A stretch of 37,898 bases of DNA from Bacteroidales bacterium (lineage in GTDB: Bacteria; Bacteroidota; Bacteroidia; Bacteroidales; UBA932), in NCBI GenBank assembly GCA_017561885.1, contig JAFZBF010000048.1, forward strand, positions 1 through 37,898, given 5' to 3'. Below the pieces are notes generated by a model that was given only the letters and a program-made list of their open reading frames with translations, was not told where the DNA came from and ran no database searches. Position numbers and translations under genes: made by a program. Positions within the stretch are counted from its first letter, which is position 1; the number at the start of each line of letters is the position of its first letter. Below, piece after piece: positions 22,168 to 31,550 of the stretch.

Positions 22168-24354
22168 ATGAGAACACGTACGATATCATTGCTGGCAGCT
22201 GCATTGTTGCTTGCAGCCTGCACTTCAGCGCCGCAGCTCACCCCGCAGGCCGAGCTTGCTTCTCCTGACGGAACTCTGAAAATGACCTTCAGCATCGACG
22301 GCAAGGGAACTCCGTACTATTCACTTGTATGCGACGGCACTGACGTGGTGCTGCCTTCCCGTCTCGGCTTCGAGATGAGGGGTGCCGTAAAGGCCACTGA
22401 ACTGACTTACGATGAGGAGCGTCCCGGCAAGGTTGACGCCCAGCCGCCTTTCTCCCTTCATGACGGATTTACTGTAAAAGGCATCGAGACTGATTCGTTC
22501 GACGAGGTCTGGGAGCCTGTCTGGGGCGAGGAATCGCAGATCCGCAACCACTATAACGAACTGCTTGTCCATCTCTCGAAAGATAACGGGGAAAGGCTGC
22601 TAGACATCCGTTTCCGCCTCTTCGACGACGGACTCGGACTCCGCTACGAATTCCCGGGCGGCCAGAAGGAGTCGTACCTCTGCATCAAGGAGGAACTCAC
22701 CGAGTTCGCCATGGCTGACGACGCCACCTGCTGGTGGATTCCCGGCGACTACGACACACAGGAATACGAATATACAGAGTGCCGGATCTCGGAGATCGGG
22801 AAACATTTCCGCGACAAGATGCGCGGCAACTCCTCGCAGACTCTCTTCAGCAAGACCGGCATCCAGACATCAGTCCAGATGCATCTTCAAAACGGACTCT
22901 GGGTCAACATCCACGAGGCCGCCCTGGTGGACTTCCCCTGTATGCACCTCGAGGCTGACTGCGCCCGCCACTCGTTCCGCGCATGGCTGACTCCGGACGC
23001 CCAGGGTTACAAGGGTAATGTGCAGACTCCTGCGGTTTCTCCCTGGAGAACGGTCCAGGTGGCCCGCAGCGCGACTGAACAGCTCGCCAGCCGTCTGGTG
23101 CTCAACCTCAACGAGCCCTGCGCCATCGAAGACGTGAGCTGGATCCACCCTGTGAAATATATGGGAGTATGGTGGGAGATGATTGCCGGCGCCTCAAGCT
23201 GGAACTACACCGACGATTTCCAGTCAGTGAAACTGGGAGTCACCGACTACTCCTCTGCAAAGCCTAACGGCCGCCACGGCGCCAACAACGAGAAGGTGCG
23301 CCGCTACATCGACTTCGCCGCGGCCAACGGCTTCGACGCGGTTCTGGTGGAAGGATGGAACATAGGATGGGAAGACTGGGCCAACTGCGACAAGGACTAT
23401 GTGTTCGACTTCCTCACCCCCTACCCCGATTTCGACATCGAGGCTCTCAACGCTTATGCGCACTCCAAGGGCATCAAGCTCGTGATGCACCACGAGACCT
23501 CTTCCAGCCCGCGCAATTACGAGAGGCATCTGGAAGCAGCATACAGCCTGATGAACCGCTACGGCTACGACGCCGTGAAGTCAGGATATGTAGGAGACAT
23601 CCTGCCGCAGGGAATGTACCACTACAACCAGTGGATGGTGAACCACTACCAGTACTGCATCACAGAGGCGGCCCGCCATCACATCATGGTCAACGCCCAC
23701 GAGGCTGTCAGGCCGACGGGGCTCTGCCGCACCTGGCCGAACCTCATCGGCAACGAATCGGCGATGGGCACAGAGTACCAGGCCTTCGGAGGCATCGCTC
23801 CGGGCCATACCGCCATCCTGCCCTTCACCCGTCTCAACGGCGGTCCTATGGACTACACTCCCGGCATCTTCGAGCAGAATCTCAAGGAGTGGTGCGGCAA
23901 CGACTCGTGGGTCAACTCGACCATCTGCGGCCAGCTGGCTCTCTATGTGACGATGTATTCTCCTCTGCAGATGGCTGCCGACACTCCCGAGCATTACAGC
24001 CGCTTCCCGGACGCTTTCCAGTTCATCAAGGACGTGGCTGTGGACTGGGACGAGAGCAGATATCTCTTTGCCGAGCCCATGCATTATCTGGTAGCCGCCC
24101 GCAAGTCGAAGGGTGACGGCCGGTGGTTCTGCGGAGGAGTCACCGACGGCGAAGCACGCACCTTCAGCATCCCTCTGAACTTCCTGGAGGAGGGCCGCTA
24201 CGAAGCTACAGTATACACCGACGCCCCGGACGCACATTTCAGAAACAATCCCAAAGCATATAACATTAATAAAGCAGAAGTTTCCGCCGCTGACAGCATC
24301 GAAGTGACCATGGCCCCCGGCGGAGGTTTTGCCATAAGTTTTACACGATTATAA
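22168..24354 (+). CDS. susB: SusB-like GH97 alpha-glucosidase
   Basis: 728 residues from ATG 22168, which opens the signal MRTRTISLLAAALLLAAC (lipobox C18) and follows the previous stop by two bases. An N-terminal GH97 beta-sandwich (about 28-290), the barrel (about 320-620) and a C-terminal beta domain are present. Key glutamates: E443 (MHHETSS), E512 (NAHEAVRPTG), E530 (GNESAMG) and E536 (GTEY). Their spacing (69, 18, 24) equals that of E439, E508, E526 and E532 in B. thetaiotaomicron SusB, the inverting calcium-dependent type, as I recall it. It releases glucose from maltooligosaccharides in the periplasm. The extra calcium-site glutamate near 199 is also plausible. Confidence 0.93.
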   Translation: MRTRTISLLAAALLLAACTSAPQLTPQAELASPDGTLKMTFSIDGKGTPYYSLVCDGTDVVLPSRLGFEMRGAVKATELTYDEERPGKVDAQPPFSLHDGFTVKGIETDSFDEVWEPVWGEESQIRNHYNELLVHLSKDNGERLLDIRFRLFDDGLGLRYEFPGGQKESYLCIKEELTEFAMADDATCWWIPGDYDTQEYEYTECRISEIGKHFRDKMRGNSSQTLFSKTGIQTSVQMHLQNGLWVNIHEAALVDFPCMHLEADCARHSFRAWLTPDAQGYKGNVQTPAVSPWRTVQVARSATEQLASRLVLNLNEPCAIEDVSWIHPVKYMGVWWEMIAGASSWNYTDDFQSVKLGVTDYSSAKPNGRHGANNEKVRRYIDFAAANGFDAVLVEGWNIGWEDWANCDKDYVFDFLTPYPDFDIEALNAYAHSKGIKLVMHHETSSSPRNYERHLEAAYSLMNRYGYDAVKSGYVGDILPQGMYHYNQWMVNHYQYCITEAARHHIMVNAHEAVRPTGLCRTWPNLIGNESAMGTEYQAFGGIAPGHTAILPFTRLNGGPMDYTPGIFEQNLKEWCGNDSWVNSTICGQLALYVTMYSPLQMAADTPEHYSRFPDAFQFIKDVAVDWDESRYLFAEPMHYLVAARKSKGDGRWFCGGVTDGEARTFSIPLNFLEEGRYEATVYTDAPDAHFRNNPKAYNINKAEVSAADSIEVTMAPGGGFAISFTRL

Positions 24355-24396
24355 TTCTGAGCGAACGATTGTCATTCTGAGCGAAGCGAAGAATCT
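24354..24396. repeat. REP-like dispersed repeat, one full and one partial copy
   Basis: ATTCTGAGCGAA (24354-24365) is repeated within GTCATTCTGAGCGAAGCGAAGAATCT, which spans 24371-24396 and contains the imperfect palindrome ATTCTGAGCGAAGCGAAGAAT. Very similar sequences are familiar as short dispersed intergenic repeats in many bacterial genomes. Here it fills the 55-base gap between susB and malQ and overlaps the end of the susB stop codon region. Confidence 0.6.
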
Positions 24397-24409
24397 AATA
24401 CAATATAAA

Positions 24410-26278
24410 ATGAAAGTAACATTCAGCATAGAATACCGCACGGAGTGGGGTGAGAGCCTCGCCCTCGTCCTTCAGGACCGTAAATACCCTATGGCCTGGG
24501 GTGATGGCGCTGTCTGGAGCGTCACGGTCAGCTGTACTGCTGCAGCTATCAAAGATTATTGCTATGTCGTAATGCGCGACGGGCTGGTCACACGACCCGA
24601 GTGGTCTCATCATTCCGCCAAGGCGCCTAAAGGGGCCAAGGCTCTCGAGATCACAGACAGGTGGATAGACTGTCCTATTCCCGGATGTCCGTTCACCAGC
24701 AGGCATCAGGCCGAAAGGTTTGACCGTCCCGGATTCCGCGGCGCCGGCACCGCCATTCCCGTTTTCTCACTGCGCACGGCCGATGATTTCGGTATCGGTG
24801 ATTTCCGTGACTTGAGACCGGTGGTGGACTGGGCTGCCGCCACTGGCCAGTGCATCATCCAGCTGCTTCCCGTCAACGACACCACCCGCAAGGGTGAATG
24901 GCAGGATTCTTATCCTTACAGCCCCATTTCGACTTTTGCCCTGCATCCGCTGTATATGCGTCTTCAGGATATCGGCGTTCCTGCCGACAAGGCTTTTCTC
25001 AAGGAGCAGGCTGCCTTGAATGCTCTTCCCGAGCTCGATTATCCGAGGGTTTTCAAGTCGAAGATGGCTCTGATCCGCAAGGCGTTCAAGGATCACGGCG
25101 CCACCGACCTGGCATCCGCAGCCTGCAAGAAGTTCATCAAGGAAAATGCGGCCTGGCTGTCCGAGTATGCCGAGTTCTGCGCCAAGCGCGACAAACTCGA
25201 GCCCGAGTACTATGTGTGGATGCAGTTCCATCTGGACCGACAGTTCTCAGAGGAGGTCGCTTACGCCCGCTCGAAGGATGTCCACTTCAAAGGTGACCTT
25301 CCTATCGGAGTGAGTGCAGACAGTGCCGAGGCTTACTGGCATCCCGAGCTGTTCAATCTGGATTCTTCCACTGGCGCTCCGCCGGACTACTTCTCTACCG
25401 ACGGCCAGAACTGGGGCTTTCCTACCTACAACTGGGAGGAGATGGCAAAGGATGATTACGCCTGGTGGAAAGCTCGCCTGCGCAAGATGAGCCAGTATTT
25501 TGACGCTTTCCGTATCGACCATATTCTCGGATTCTTCCGTATCTGGGAAATCCCTGTCGAGTACAAGAGCGGCATGATGGGACATTTCAATCCTGCCCTG
25601 CCCTATTCTTTAAGAGAAATTCAGGATATGGGGCTTCCTGTCGACGGTCTGTTCCATCCGGACCCCCGTCATCCAGGAATGTATCAGCCTCTGATCGCTC
25701 CGGCTTCTGCCGGTCTTCCCCAATGGCAGCAGGAGCGTTTCGGCGCTCTCTACAATGATTTCTTCTATCACCGTCACGATGAGTTCTGGCGTCGCAATGC
25801 CGAGCATAAGCTTCCTGAACTTCTTGGGGCTACCGGTATGCTGGCTTGCGGTGAGGACCTCGGCATGGTGCCCGACTGCGTTCCCGGCGTGATGGACCAC
25901 TGGAAGATCCTGTCACTCAAGATGCGCGGCATGGAACAGGAGGGTCCTTGGAAGGAGCTCAGTGTCTGTGCTACTTCCAGCCACGATATGGAGACTCTCC
26001 GTATGCAGAGTCCTCACGATCCTTCTGCAGCGGAGTGCCGCGATGCTCTCATAGAGTTCTTGCAATCGCCTTCCATGCTTGCTATTTTCCCTCTGCAGGA
26101 CTGGCTGTCGATTGATGAGAATCTGCGCAGGCCCGAGCGGAACGAAGAGCGCATCAACCAGCCTGCCGATCCCCATCATCACTGGCGGTTCCGTATGCAT
26201 TTTGATCTTCGCCAGCTGAACAAAGAGGCTACATTCACCTACTCTGTCAGGGATCTGGTCAAGGCCAGCGGCAGGTAG
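24410..26278 (+). CDS. malQ: 4-alpha-glucanotransferase (amylomaltase, GH77, DPE2-like)
   Basis: 622 residues without a signal peptide, so cytoplasmic. Residues 1-90 look like one starch-binding (CBM20-like) domain. The GH77 barrel from about 112 (GTAIPVFSLRTADDFGIGDF) has nucleophile D370 (AFRIDHILGFFR), acid/base E482 (CGEDLGMV) and D526 (SSHDMETLR). The distance D370-E482 is 112 residues against roughly 48 in E. coli MalQ, so an insertion lies between them, as in plant DPE2 enzymes. It transfers glucan units between maltodextrins and releases glucose. Bacteroides relatives I know of are near 890 residues with two N-terminal binding domains, so this is a short form. Last gene of the starch operon, before a strong terminator. 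Confidence 0.92.
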   Translation: MKVTFSIEYRTEWGESLALVLQDRKYPMAWGDGAVWSVTVSCTAAAIKDYCYVVMRDGLVTRPEWSHHSAKAPKGAKALEITDRWIDCPIPGCPFTSRHQAERFDRPGFRGAGTAIPVFSLRTADDFGIGDFRDLRPVVDWAAATGQCIIQLLPVNDTTRKGEWQDSYPYSPISTFALHPLYMRLQDIGVPADKAFLKEQAALNALPELDYPRVFKSKMALIRKAFKDHGATDLASAACKKFIKENAAWLSEYAEFCAKRDKLEPEYYVWMQFHLDRQFSEEVAYARSKDVHFKGDLPIGVSADSAEAYWHPELFNLDSSTGAPPDYFSTDGQNWGFPTYNWEEMAKDDYAWWKARLRKMSQYFDAFRIDHILGFFRIWEIPVEYKSGMMGHFNPALPYSLREIQDMGLPVDGLFHPDPRHPGMYQPLIAPASAGLPQWQQERFGALYNDFFYHRHDEFWRRNAEHKLPELLGATGMLACGEDLGMVPDCVPGVMDHWKILSLKMRGMEQEGPWKELSVCATSSHDMETLRMQSPHDPSAAECRDALIEFLQSPSMLAIFPLQDWLSIDENLRRPERNEERINQPADPHHHWRFRMHFDLRQLNKEATFTYSVRDLVKASGR

Positions 26279-26318
26279 GGCTTTAGGGGCAGATCCTGTA
26301 AGGCTTGCCTCCAAACAG

Positions 26319-26352
26319 CAAAGGCCACTCTCTCGAGTGGCCTTTGGTTTTA
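26319..26352 (+). terminator. intrinsic terminator of the starch operon
   Basis: CAAAGGCCACTC (26319-26330), loop TCTC, and GAGTGGCCTTTG (26335-26346) form a perfect 12-base-pair stem followed by GTTTTA. It lies 40 bases after the malQ stop and just before the end of the convergent SusD gene. The T run is present only on the plus strand, so it mainly serves the starch operon. Confidence 0.88.
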
Positions 26353-26365
26353 TAGCGATTACTTG

Positions 26366-28399
26366 TTAATTCAGGTATCCGGGGTTCTGGTAAACCTGCT
26401 TTTCTTCATCAGTCATCTCAAGACCGTTAAGATGGTCGATTGGGATAGGCCTGATATAATGGTGCGGTTCGATGACCCTCTTGTAGGTATGTTCTACAGG
26501 GTCGTTCTTTGTGAATTCCTGTGTCATCCTGTACGTAGCGGCCCTCTCATTCCAGGTCTGCGTGCGGACCAGGTCAAACCAGCGTCTTGATTCACCGAAG
26601 AACTCGCGGCTGTATTCATCCATCAGCCAGTCCAGGGTTACGACAGCGGGCGTCTCGGCAACCAGTTCGGCGCTGTAGTCGTATGATACAGCCTTCTGGT
26701 CAGCAACGGAGAAATTCCATTTGCCGGCACGTGCCCTGATCACCTTCATCAGGTCAGAAGCACTCTTGCTGCCGGTGGCTCCCTTGACATAGGCTTCAGC
26801 AGCGACAAAGTAGAGTTCTGCGAAACGGGCGATGACCAGCGGGCGGAAGTTGCCTGAGTTAGGTGCTCCGGGTTCGTTGTCAGCCTTGTCCGTACGATAG
26901 ACAGAAGTCTTCCAGGGACCGGGGTAGTTGTTTCGTCCGATGTGGTTCGGCTCGATGACAAAGGCTGACTCGCCTTCCATCTCTCCGCCAGCATAAGCTG
27001 AAGGACCCTTCATGTCCTTGATACCGGGTCTGTCCATAGGGTATACGACCGTTCCGGGAGCGAGGTTCTTCGACAGGAACTTCAGGATGACTCCGTCATA
27101 CTCGACAGGAAGATTGTTTGCGCCATAGACCACGTTGTCTTTGCCCTTGTTGTTGTATCTTGAGTAGTTCTGCCTGTATGCCAGGTTGAAGGTGATGTCA
27201 AGACGGCTGTCGTGGTCGTTGGTGAAGATATTGTAGAATACCTCGTGCGTAGGAGCCATACGGGTCCAAGGACGTCCGTAGCCCTGCTCGGCCGAACGGG
27301 TGATGGCAGTTCCGGACACCCATTCCTCGACACCGCTGCCGCTTATCTTACGCTCGGGTTTCAGACCGGCCCTGATATATGTGTAGTTCGGATTGTGATA
27401 CCAGAACTCGCAGTTGTCAGGAGCGCCGCCACCACTGGTTGTCAGGTCCGTTCCGCCATACTGGACGTTGTCGATGGTATAGTCGGCGTAGAGAAGGAAC
27501 TCTTTCGAATATTTGTTCGCACCCTTCCAGAGGTCGTATTCCGTTGCCTCCAGACCATAGATACCGGGAGCTTTGTCTATTCCTTCAAGTGCGATATTAT
27601 AAGCTTCCTGGAACATGCCTTTTGCCTTGGAAGCATCCCTGACTACTGAATGGGAAACACCCTCTGCATTTGTCGTGGTTTCGGGATATGTGGGGATATT
27701 CTTCGGGTTCTCGTTCCACCACGCGTAGGTCAGATATGCCTTGGCGAGAAAGAGTCTGGCCACGGTCTTGGTGACTGCACCCTTTACGCGGGGAGTATCA
27801 GGAAGATTGTCGACAGCGTACTTGAAATCGGGGATAATGCATTTGTCGTAGATTTCATCTACCGTATTGCGGATCGATGTTCGGCTGGGAGTGGCGTTGA
27901 ATTTCAGCTCGCCTGAACCGAGATCCAGAGGAATGCCGCCGAAAGTCTGGACCAGCAGGAAGTAGTCGAAAGCCCTGAAGAAATAGGCTTCTGCCAGCAA
28001 TGCCGGCGCGACGCCGTTCTTCTCGCCGTTCTCGATAACACCGTTGGCGGTATTGATATTGCCGAAGCATTCTGTCCATGTCGATGATGCAGGGTTCTGG
28101 GAAGCGGACCACTGTGTGGTACCCTCGCCCATATCTGCAACCTGATGCTCAATACGGGCCGAGCCGCCGCAGGTGAATTCATCTGTGCCGGGGCCCATCT
28201 GGTTTATCATATTACCACCGCCGTATACATTTCTCAGATGGTAATACATGAAGTTCAATCCGCCTTCCACGCCTGCTTCTGTATTGAAATAAGAAGGGAC
28301 GAAAAGCGTTCTCGGCTGTTCCTTCAGGAAGTCTTCCCCGCAGGAAACCGTGACAAAGGCGAGAATAGTTAAAAACGCTAAATATTTTATTGATTTCAT
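26366..28399 (-). CDS. second SusD/RagB-family outer-membrane lipoprotein
   Basis: 677 residues; lipobox FVTVSC gives C20. Typical SusD/RagB features: FLKEQPRTLFVPSYFNTEAGVEGGLNFMY after the signal, the AYFFRAFDYFLLVQTFGGIPL helix, the KTVARLFLAKAYLTYAWW TPR-like helices, IARFAELYFVAAEAYV, and the C-terminal WLMDEYSREFFGESRRWFDLVRT and IRPIPIDHLN segments. It is longer than the starch SusD and only distantly similar, so it binds a different glycan. It is the last gene of its transcript, 18 bases after the second SusC. No glycoside hydrolase accompanies it, so the ligand cannot be predicted. Confidence 0.92.
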   Translation of the reverse strand: MKSIKYLAFLTILAFVTVSCGEDFLKEQPRTLFVPSYFNTEAGVEGGLNFMYYHLRNVYGGGNMINQMGPGTDEFTCGGSARIEHQVADMGEGTTQWSASQNPASSTWTECFGNINTANGVIENGEKNGVAPALLAEAYFFRAFDYFLLVQTFGGIPLDLGSGELKFNATPSRTSIRNTVDEIYDKCIIPDFKYAVDNLPDTPRVKGAVTKTVARLFLAKAYLTYAWWNENPKNIPTYPETTTNAEGVSHSVVRDASKAKGMFQEAYNIALEGIDKAPGIYGLEATEYDLWKGANKYSKEFLLYADYTIDNVQYGGTDLTTSGGGAPDNCEFWYHNPNYTYIRAGLKPERKISGSGVEEWVSGTAITRSAEQGYGRPWTRMAPTHEVFYNIFTNDHDSRLDITFNLAYRQNYSRYNNKGKDNVVYGANNLPVEYDGVILKFLSKNLAPGTVVYPMDRPGIKDMKGPSAYAGGEMEGESAFVIEPNHIGRNNYPGPWKTSVYRTDKADNEPGAPNSGNFRPLVIARFAELYFVAAEAYVKGATGSKSASDLMKVIRARAGKWNFSVADQKAVSYDYSAELVAETPAVVTLDWLMDEYSREFFGESRRWFDLVRTQTWNERAATYRMTQEFTKNDPVEHTYKRVIEPHHYIRPIPIDHLNGLEMTDEEKQVYQNPGYLN

Positions 28400-28417
28400 G
28401 GCTATTCTGACTTTTGG

Positions 28418-31400
28418 TTAAAATGACAAGTTAAGACCGAGCAGATAATTGACTGTCGGAGGAGTATTCTGAGACACTGCATAAGCTCCGCTGTTGGAAA
28501 CAGGACGGATTCCGGTCTCTTTGTAGAACGGTGAGTAGATCACGAACGGATTCTGGATCGTAGCATACAGGCGGCAGTTCCTCAGACCGAACTGTTTCAC
28601 AACCTTGATGTTTGACAGGTTGTAGCCGAGGGTGATGGTATTGACGAGTATATTGGAGCCGTCCCATCTTGAAGCGGTCTCGATGTATTTCGCATTGTCA
28701 CCTCCTGATGTCGCTCCGCCGGGAGCAGGGAATCTCACATTCGGTGTCTCCGGTGTCCAGTAGTCTACCAGAACGTTGTTGCGGCGGCCGGACAGAAGGT
28801 TCTGATATCCGTTGTGGATATTAGATGTCATCATACCTCCTGCCTGGAAGCTGCCGACTACAGAGAAATCGAATCCTTTCCACGACAGTGTGGTATTGAA
28901 ACCGCCCTGGAAGATCGGCTCGTTCGTCATGATGATCTTGTCGTCGTCGCCGATAACCCTTACAGGATTGCCCTCTGTATCATACTCTCCGTTATACTGA
29001 ACCTTGATCATTCCGACGTTTCCGCCAGGCTCGAGTTTCTGCCTGAGCTCTTCTTCGTCCTGCTGCCAGAGTCCTTCATATTTGTATTCGCGGAACGAGT
29101 TGACAGGATAGCCCACATACCAGTTGTTGGCCCTGTCTTCGTGCTGGCCTGATGCCAGTTCCACGATCTCGTTGTGATTGTGATAGATGTTCAGGCCTGC
29201 GGTCCAGGTGAATCCGTCGCCGCGGTGCTGGATGATCGTACCGTTCACCGTGAACTCGAGACCGTTGTTCATCGTCTTGCCGACATTGGCGGTATAGCTG
29301 TCGACGCCAGCCGTTGAAGGAAGGTTGATCGTCATCAGCAGGTCGTGGGTGAGTACATGATAATACTCGATGCTACCGTTGAGCCTGCCGTTGAAGAAAC
29401 CGTAGTCAAGTCCGAGGTTCCACGTCTCTGAATATTCCCATCCGAGATCGTTGTTGGGGAGCGATGTGACATAGTATGCTGTCACATAGTCGGTGTCATA
29501 GTTGTAGTACTTCGTTGAAAGACGTCCCAGCGTAGCATAAGGTGATATGGACTGGTTTGATGTCTGTCCGTATCCTGCCCTGATCTTCAGCATGTCAACC
29601 CAGGTCACGTTGTCCATGAAGTCCTCGTTGCTGATGTTCCATCCGACGGAAACTGCAGGGTATGTGTGCCATTTCCTGCCTTCGGCAAGTCTTGAGGATC
29701 CGTCGGAACGCACCGTAGCCGAGATCATATACTTGTTGGCGTATGAATACATCACACGGCCCATCCACGACATCAACGTGCTCTTGCTGTATGACTGCCT
29801 GTTCGGGGTGAAGGTCAGGTCGCCTGCGCCGTCGCCCATATAGTAGTACAGCATATAGTCGGCAGGAACGCCGCGTGAAGAGAAACTGTTGCCGTAGCTC
29901 ATGTTGGATTCCGCAGAGAACATTCCGGTGATGTTCAGGTTATGTACATCGTTGAACGTCCTGTTGAACGTCAGAAGGTTCTCGAGTGTCCAGTTCTTGC
30001 TCAGGCTCCAGGAGCGGCTTGCAGATGCAGGCTCCGTGAGAACGCTGTTCAGGATACCTTGGCCCCTGTAGGTTCCGGTCTCGTTCAGGCGGATATTATA
30101 ACCGCCGTTCAGACGGTATTTCAGTCCTTTGAGGAACGGGGCCTCGACCTCTACATAAGCGTTGTTGTATGCGGTATAGCGCATCGACTCGTTGATGTTC
30201 TTGTCTGCAATCTCATACATCAGTTCGCGGGTCTTGACCACATAGTTCTGGTCCTTAGGCATAGCGATGGGGCCGCGCCTGATCTCGCCGTTCTCGTCGT
30301 AAGGGCTTACCATAGGAGTCAGGTCCACCTGCGCACCGCCGGCACCCTGGCCGTAGTTCTTGTTCGTTCCGAGATTCGTTGAGAAACCAGCTGAAATATA
30401 TCTGTTTATCTTCTGGTCTATGCTAGCCCTCACATTGACCCTGTCGAATCCTTCTGTAGGGATGTTCGACTCGTCCTTGTAATAGCTTGCGCCGAGGGAG
30501 AAGTTGCCTCCGTTGGTGCTTCCGGTTATGGAAAGGTTGTTCTGGAATGCATATCCGGGCTCATAGTAGATTGCCTGCCAGTCCGTGTCGTACAGGTCCC
30601 TGTGCTCGTCGGCTCCGTCGATGTATTTCTGCGCGAGGTCCCTGAGTGCAGTCAGCTGAGCCGTATTCATGAACGGATAGGCAAGCCATTGCTTGTACAT
30701 ACCATACGTGTTGAAATTGACTCTTACCGGAGAGCCCTGCTGGCCATGCTCAGTCGTGATCATTATCACACCGTTCGCTCCCCTGGATCCGTAGATGGCG
30801 GTCGATGACGCATCCTTCAGGATATCGATGCTCTTCACATCGTCCGTGTTGATGTCAGACAGGCTTCCTGAGAAAGGAATTCCGTCCAGCACGATCAGAG
30901 GGTCGTTGCTCGCTGACAGCGAACGCGTACCGCGGATGCGGATTCGCATCGTCGCTCCAGGTTTGGTAGAGGTCTGCCTCATCTCGACTCCTGCGACGCG
31001 GCCCTGGAGGGCTGAGGTGATATCACTGGCCGGAATCTGCCTGAGCACATCCTGGCTCACTGATGAGATTGAACCGGTCACGTCCGATTTCTTGGCTGTA
31101 CCGTAACCGATGACTACTGTTTCTTCCAGAAATTCACTATCCTCCTCGAGAGTTATCTCAAATGTGCTTCTGCTGCCGGTAGCCACCTCGACTGTTTTAT
31201 AGCCGATACTGGAAATGTTCAGAATGGCATTCTGGGGGACGGTCAGCGAGAACCGACCATCATCTGCCGTAGCCGTACCGATCCGGGTATTGCCGACGAC
31301 AAATACTGAGGCTCCGACAACCGGTTGTCCTCCTGTATCTTTGACGACACCTGTCACGGTGCGGTTCTGCGCCAGCGCCGGAGTACTCCAGCCCAGCATG

Positions 31401-31447
31401 AGAAGGGTGATGATTACACCCGTCAACTTAAAAATGTGTTTTAACAT
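28418..31447 (-). CDS. second SusC-like TonB-dependent outer-membrane importer
   Basis: 1009 residues. Signal peptide to about 26 (TPALA-Q), regulatory-like beta domain (TGVVKDTGGQPVVGASVFVVG), EETVVIGYGT near 108-117, plug with RIRGTRSL, DPLIVLDGIPFSG and ASSTAIYGSRGANGVIMITTEHG, then a large barrel ending LGLNLSF. It pairs with the SusD gene downstream and would import an oligosaccharide with TonB energy. Its equal length to the first SusC is a coincidence; the sequences diverge widely in the barrel. Upstream lie a terminator and a GPH sugar transporter on the same strand, which probably serve the same substrate. A weak -7-like TATATTTA (31488-31481 on the minus strand) directly after the terminator may start this transcript. 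Confidence 0.94.
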   Translation of the reverse strand: MLKHIFKLTGVIITLLMLGWSTPALAQNRTVTGVVKDTGGQPVVGASVFVVGNTRIGTATADDGRFSLTVPQNAILNISSIGYKTVEVATGSRSTFEITLEEDSEFLEETVVIGYGTAKKSDVTGSISSVSQDVLRQIPASDITSALQGRVAGVEMRQTSTKPGATMRIRIRGTRSLSASNDPLIVLDGIPFSGSLSDINTDDVKSIDILKDASSTAIYGSRGANGVIMITTEHGQQGSPVRVNFNTYGMYKQWLAYPFMNTAQLTALRDLAQKYIDGADEHRDLYDTDWQAIYYEPGYAFQNNLSITGSTNGGNFSLGASYYKDESNIPTEGFDRVNVRASIDQKINRYISAGFSTNLGTNKNYGQGAGGAQVDLTPMVSPYDENGEIRRGPIAMPKDQNYVVKTRELMYEIADKNINESMRYTAYNNAYVEVEAPFLKGLKYRLNGGYNIRLNETGTYRGQGILNSVLTEPASASRSWSLSKNWTLENLLTFNRTFNDVHNLNITGMFSAESNMSYGNSFSSRGVPADYMLYYYMGDGAGDLTFTPNRQSYSKSTLMSWMGRVMYSYANKYMISATVRSDGSSRLAEGRKWHTYPAVSVGWNISNEDFMDNVTWVDMLKIRAGYGQTSNQSISPYATLGRLSTKYYNYDTDYVTAYYVTSLPNNDLGWEYSETWNLGLDYGFFNGRLNGSIEYYHVLTHDLLMTINLPSTAGVDSYTANVGKTMNNGLEFTVNGTIIQHRGDGFTWTAGLNIYHNHNEIVELASGQHEDRANNWYVGYPVNSFREYKYEGLWQQDEEELRQKLEPGGNVGMIKVQYNGEYDTEGNPVRVIGDDDKIIMTNEPIFQGGFNTTLSWKGFDFSVVGSFQAGGMMTSNIHNGYQNLLSGRRNNVLVDYWTPETPNVRFPAPGGATSGGDNAKYIETASRWDGSNILVNTITLGYNLSNIKVVKQFGLRNCRLYATIQNPFVIYSPFYKETGIRPVSNSGAYAVSQNTPPTVNYLLGLNLSF

Positions 31448-31489
31448 AGATTATTTGTTTTAGGGGAATTTGCCTTTCCGTAAATATAC

Positions 31490-31526
31490 AAAAAAAACTG
31501 CGGACCAAGAAACACTCGGTCCGCAG
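31490..31526 (-). terminator. intrinsic terminator after the GPH transporter gene
   Basis: On the minus strand CTGCGGACC and GGTCCGCAG (31526-31518 and 31506-31498) form a perfect 9-base-pair stem with an 11-base loop followed by eight T (31497-31490). It separates the recA-trpS-transporter group from the second susC/susD pair and may act as an attenuator if readthrough occurs. Confidence 0.88.
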
Positions 31527-31550
31527 CTATTATTCCGAAACGAAGGAAGC

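Noticed and set aside
23355..24237. Long frames of 218-253 codons on both strands
   Set aside because: Both lie within the GH97 gene, whose catalytic spacing matches SusB; they are shadows.
26319..26352. Bidirectional terminator also serving the second SusD gene
   Set aside because: The stem is symmetrical, but no T run follows on the minus strand, so I keep it for the plus strand only.
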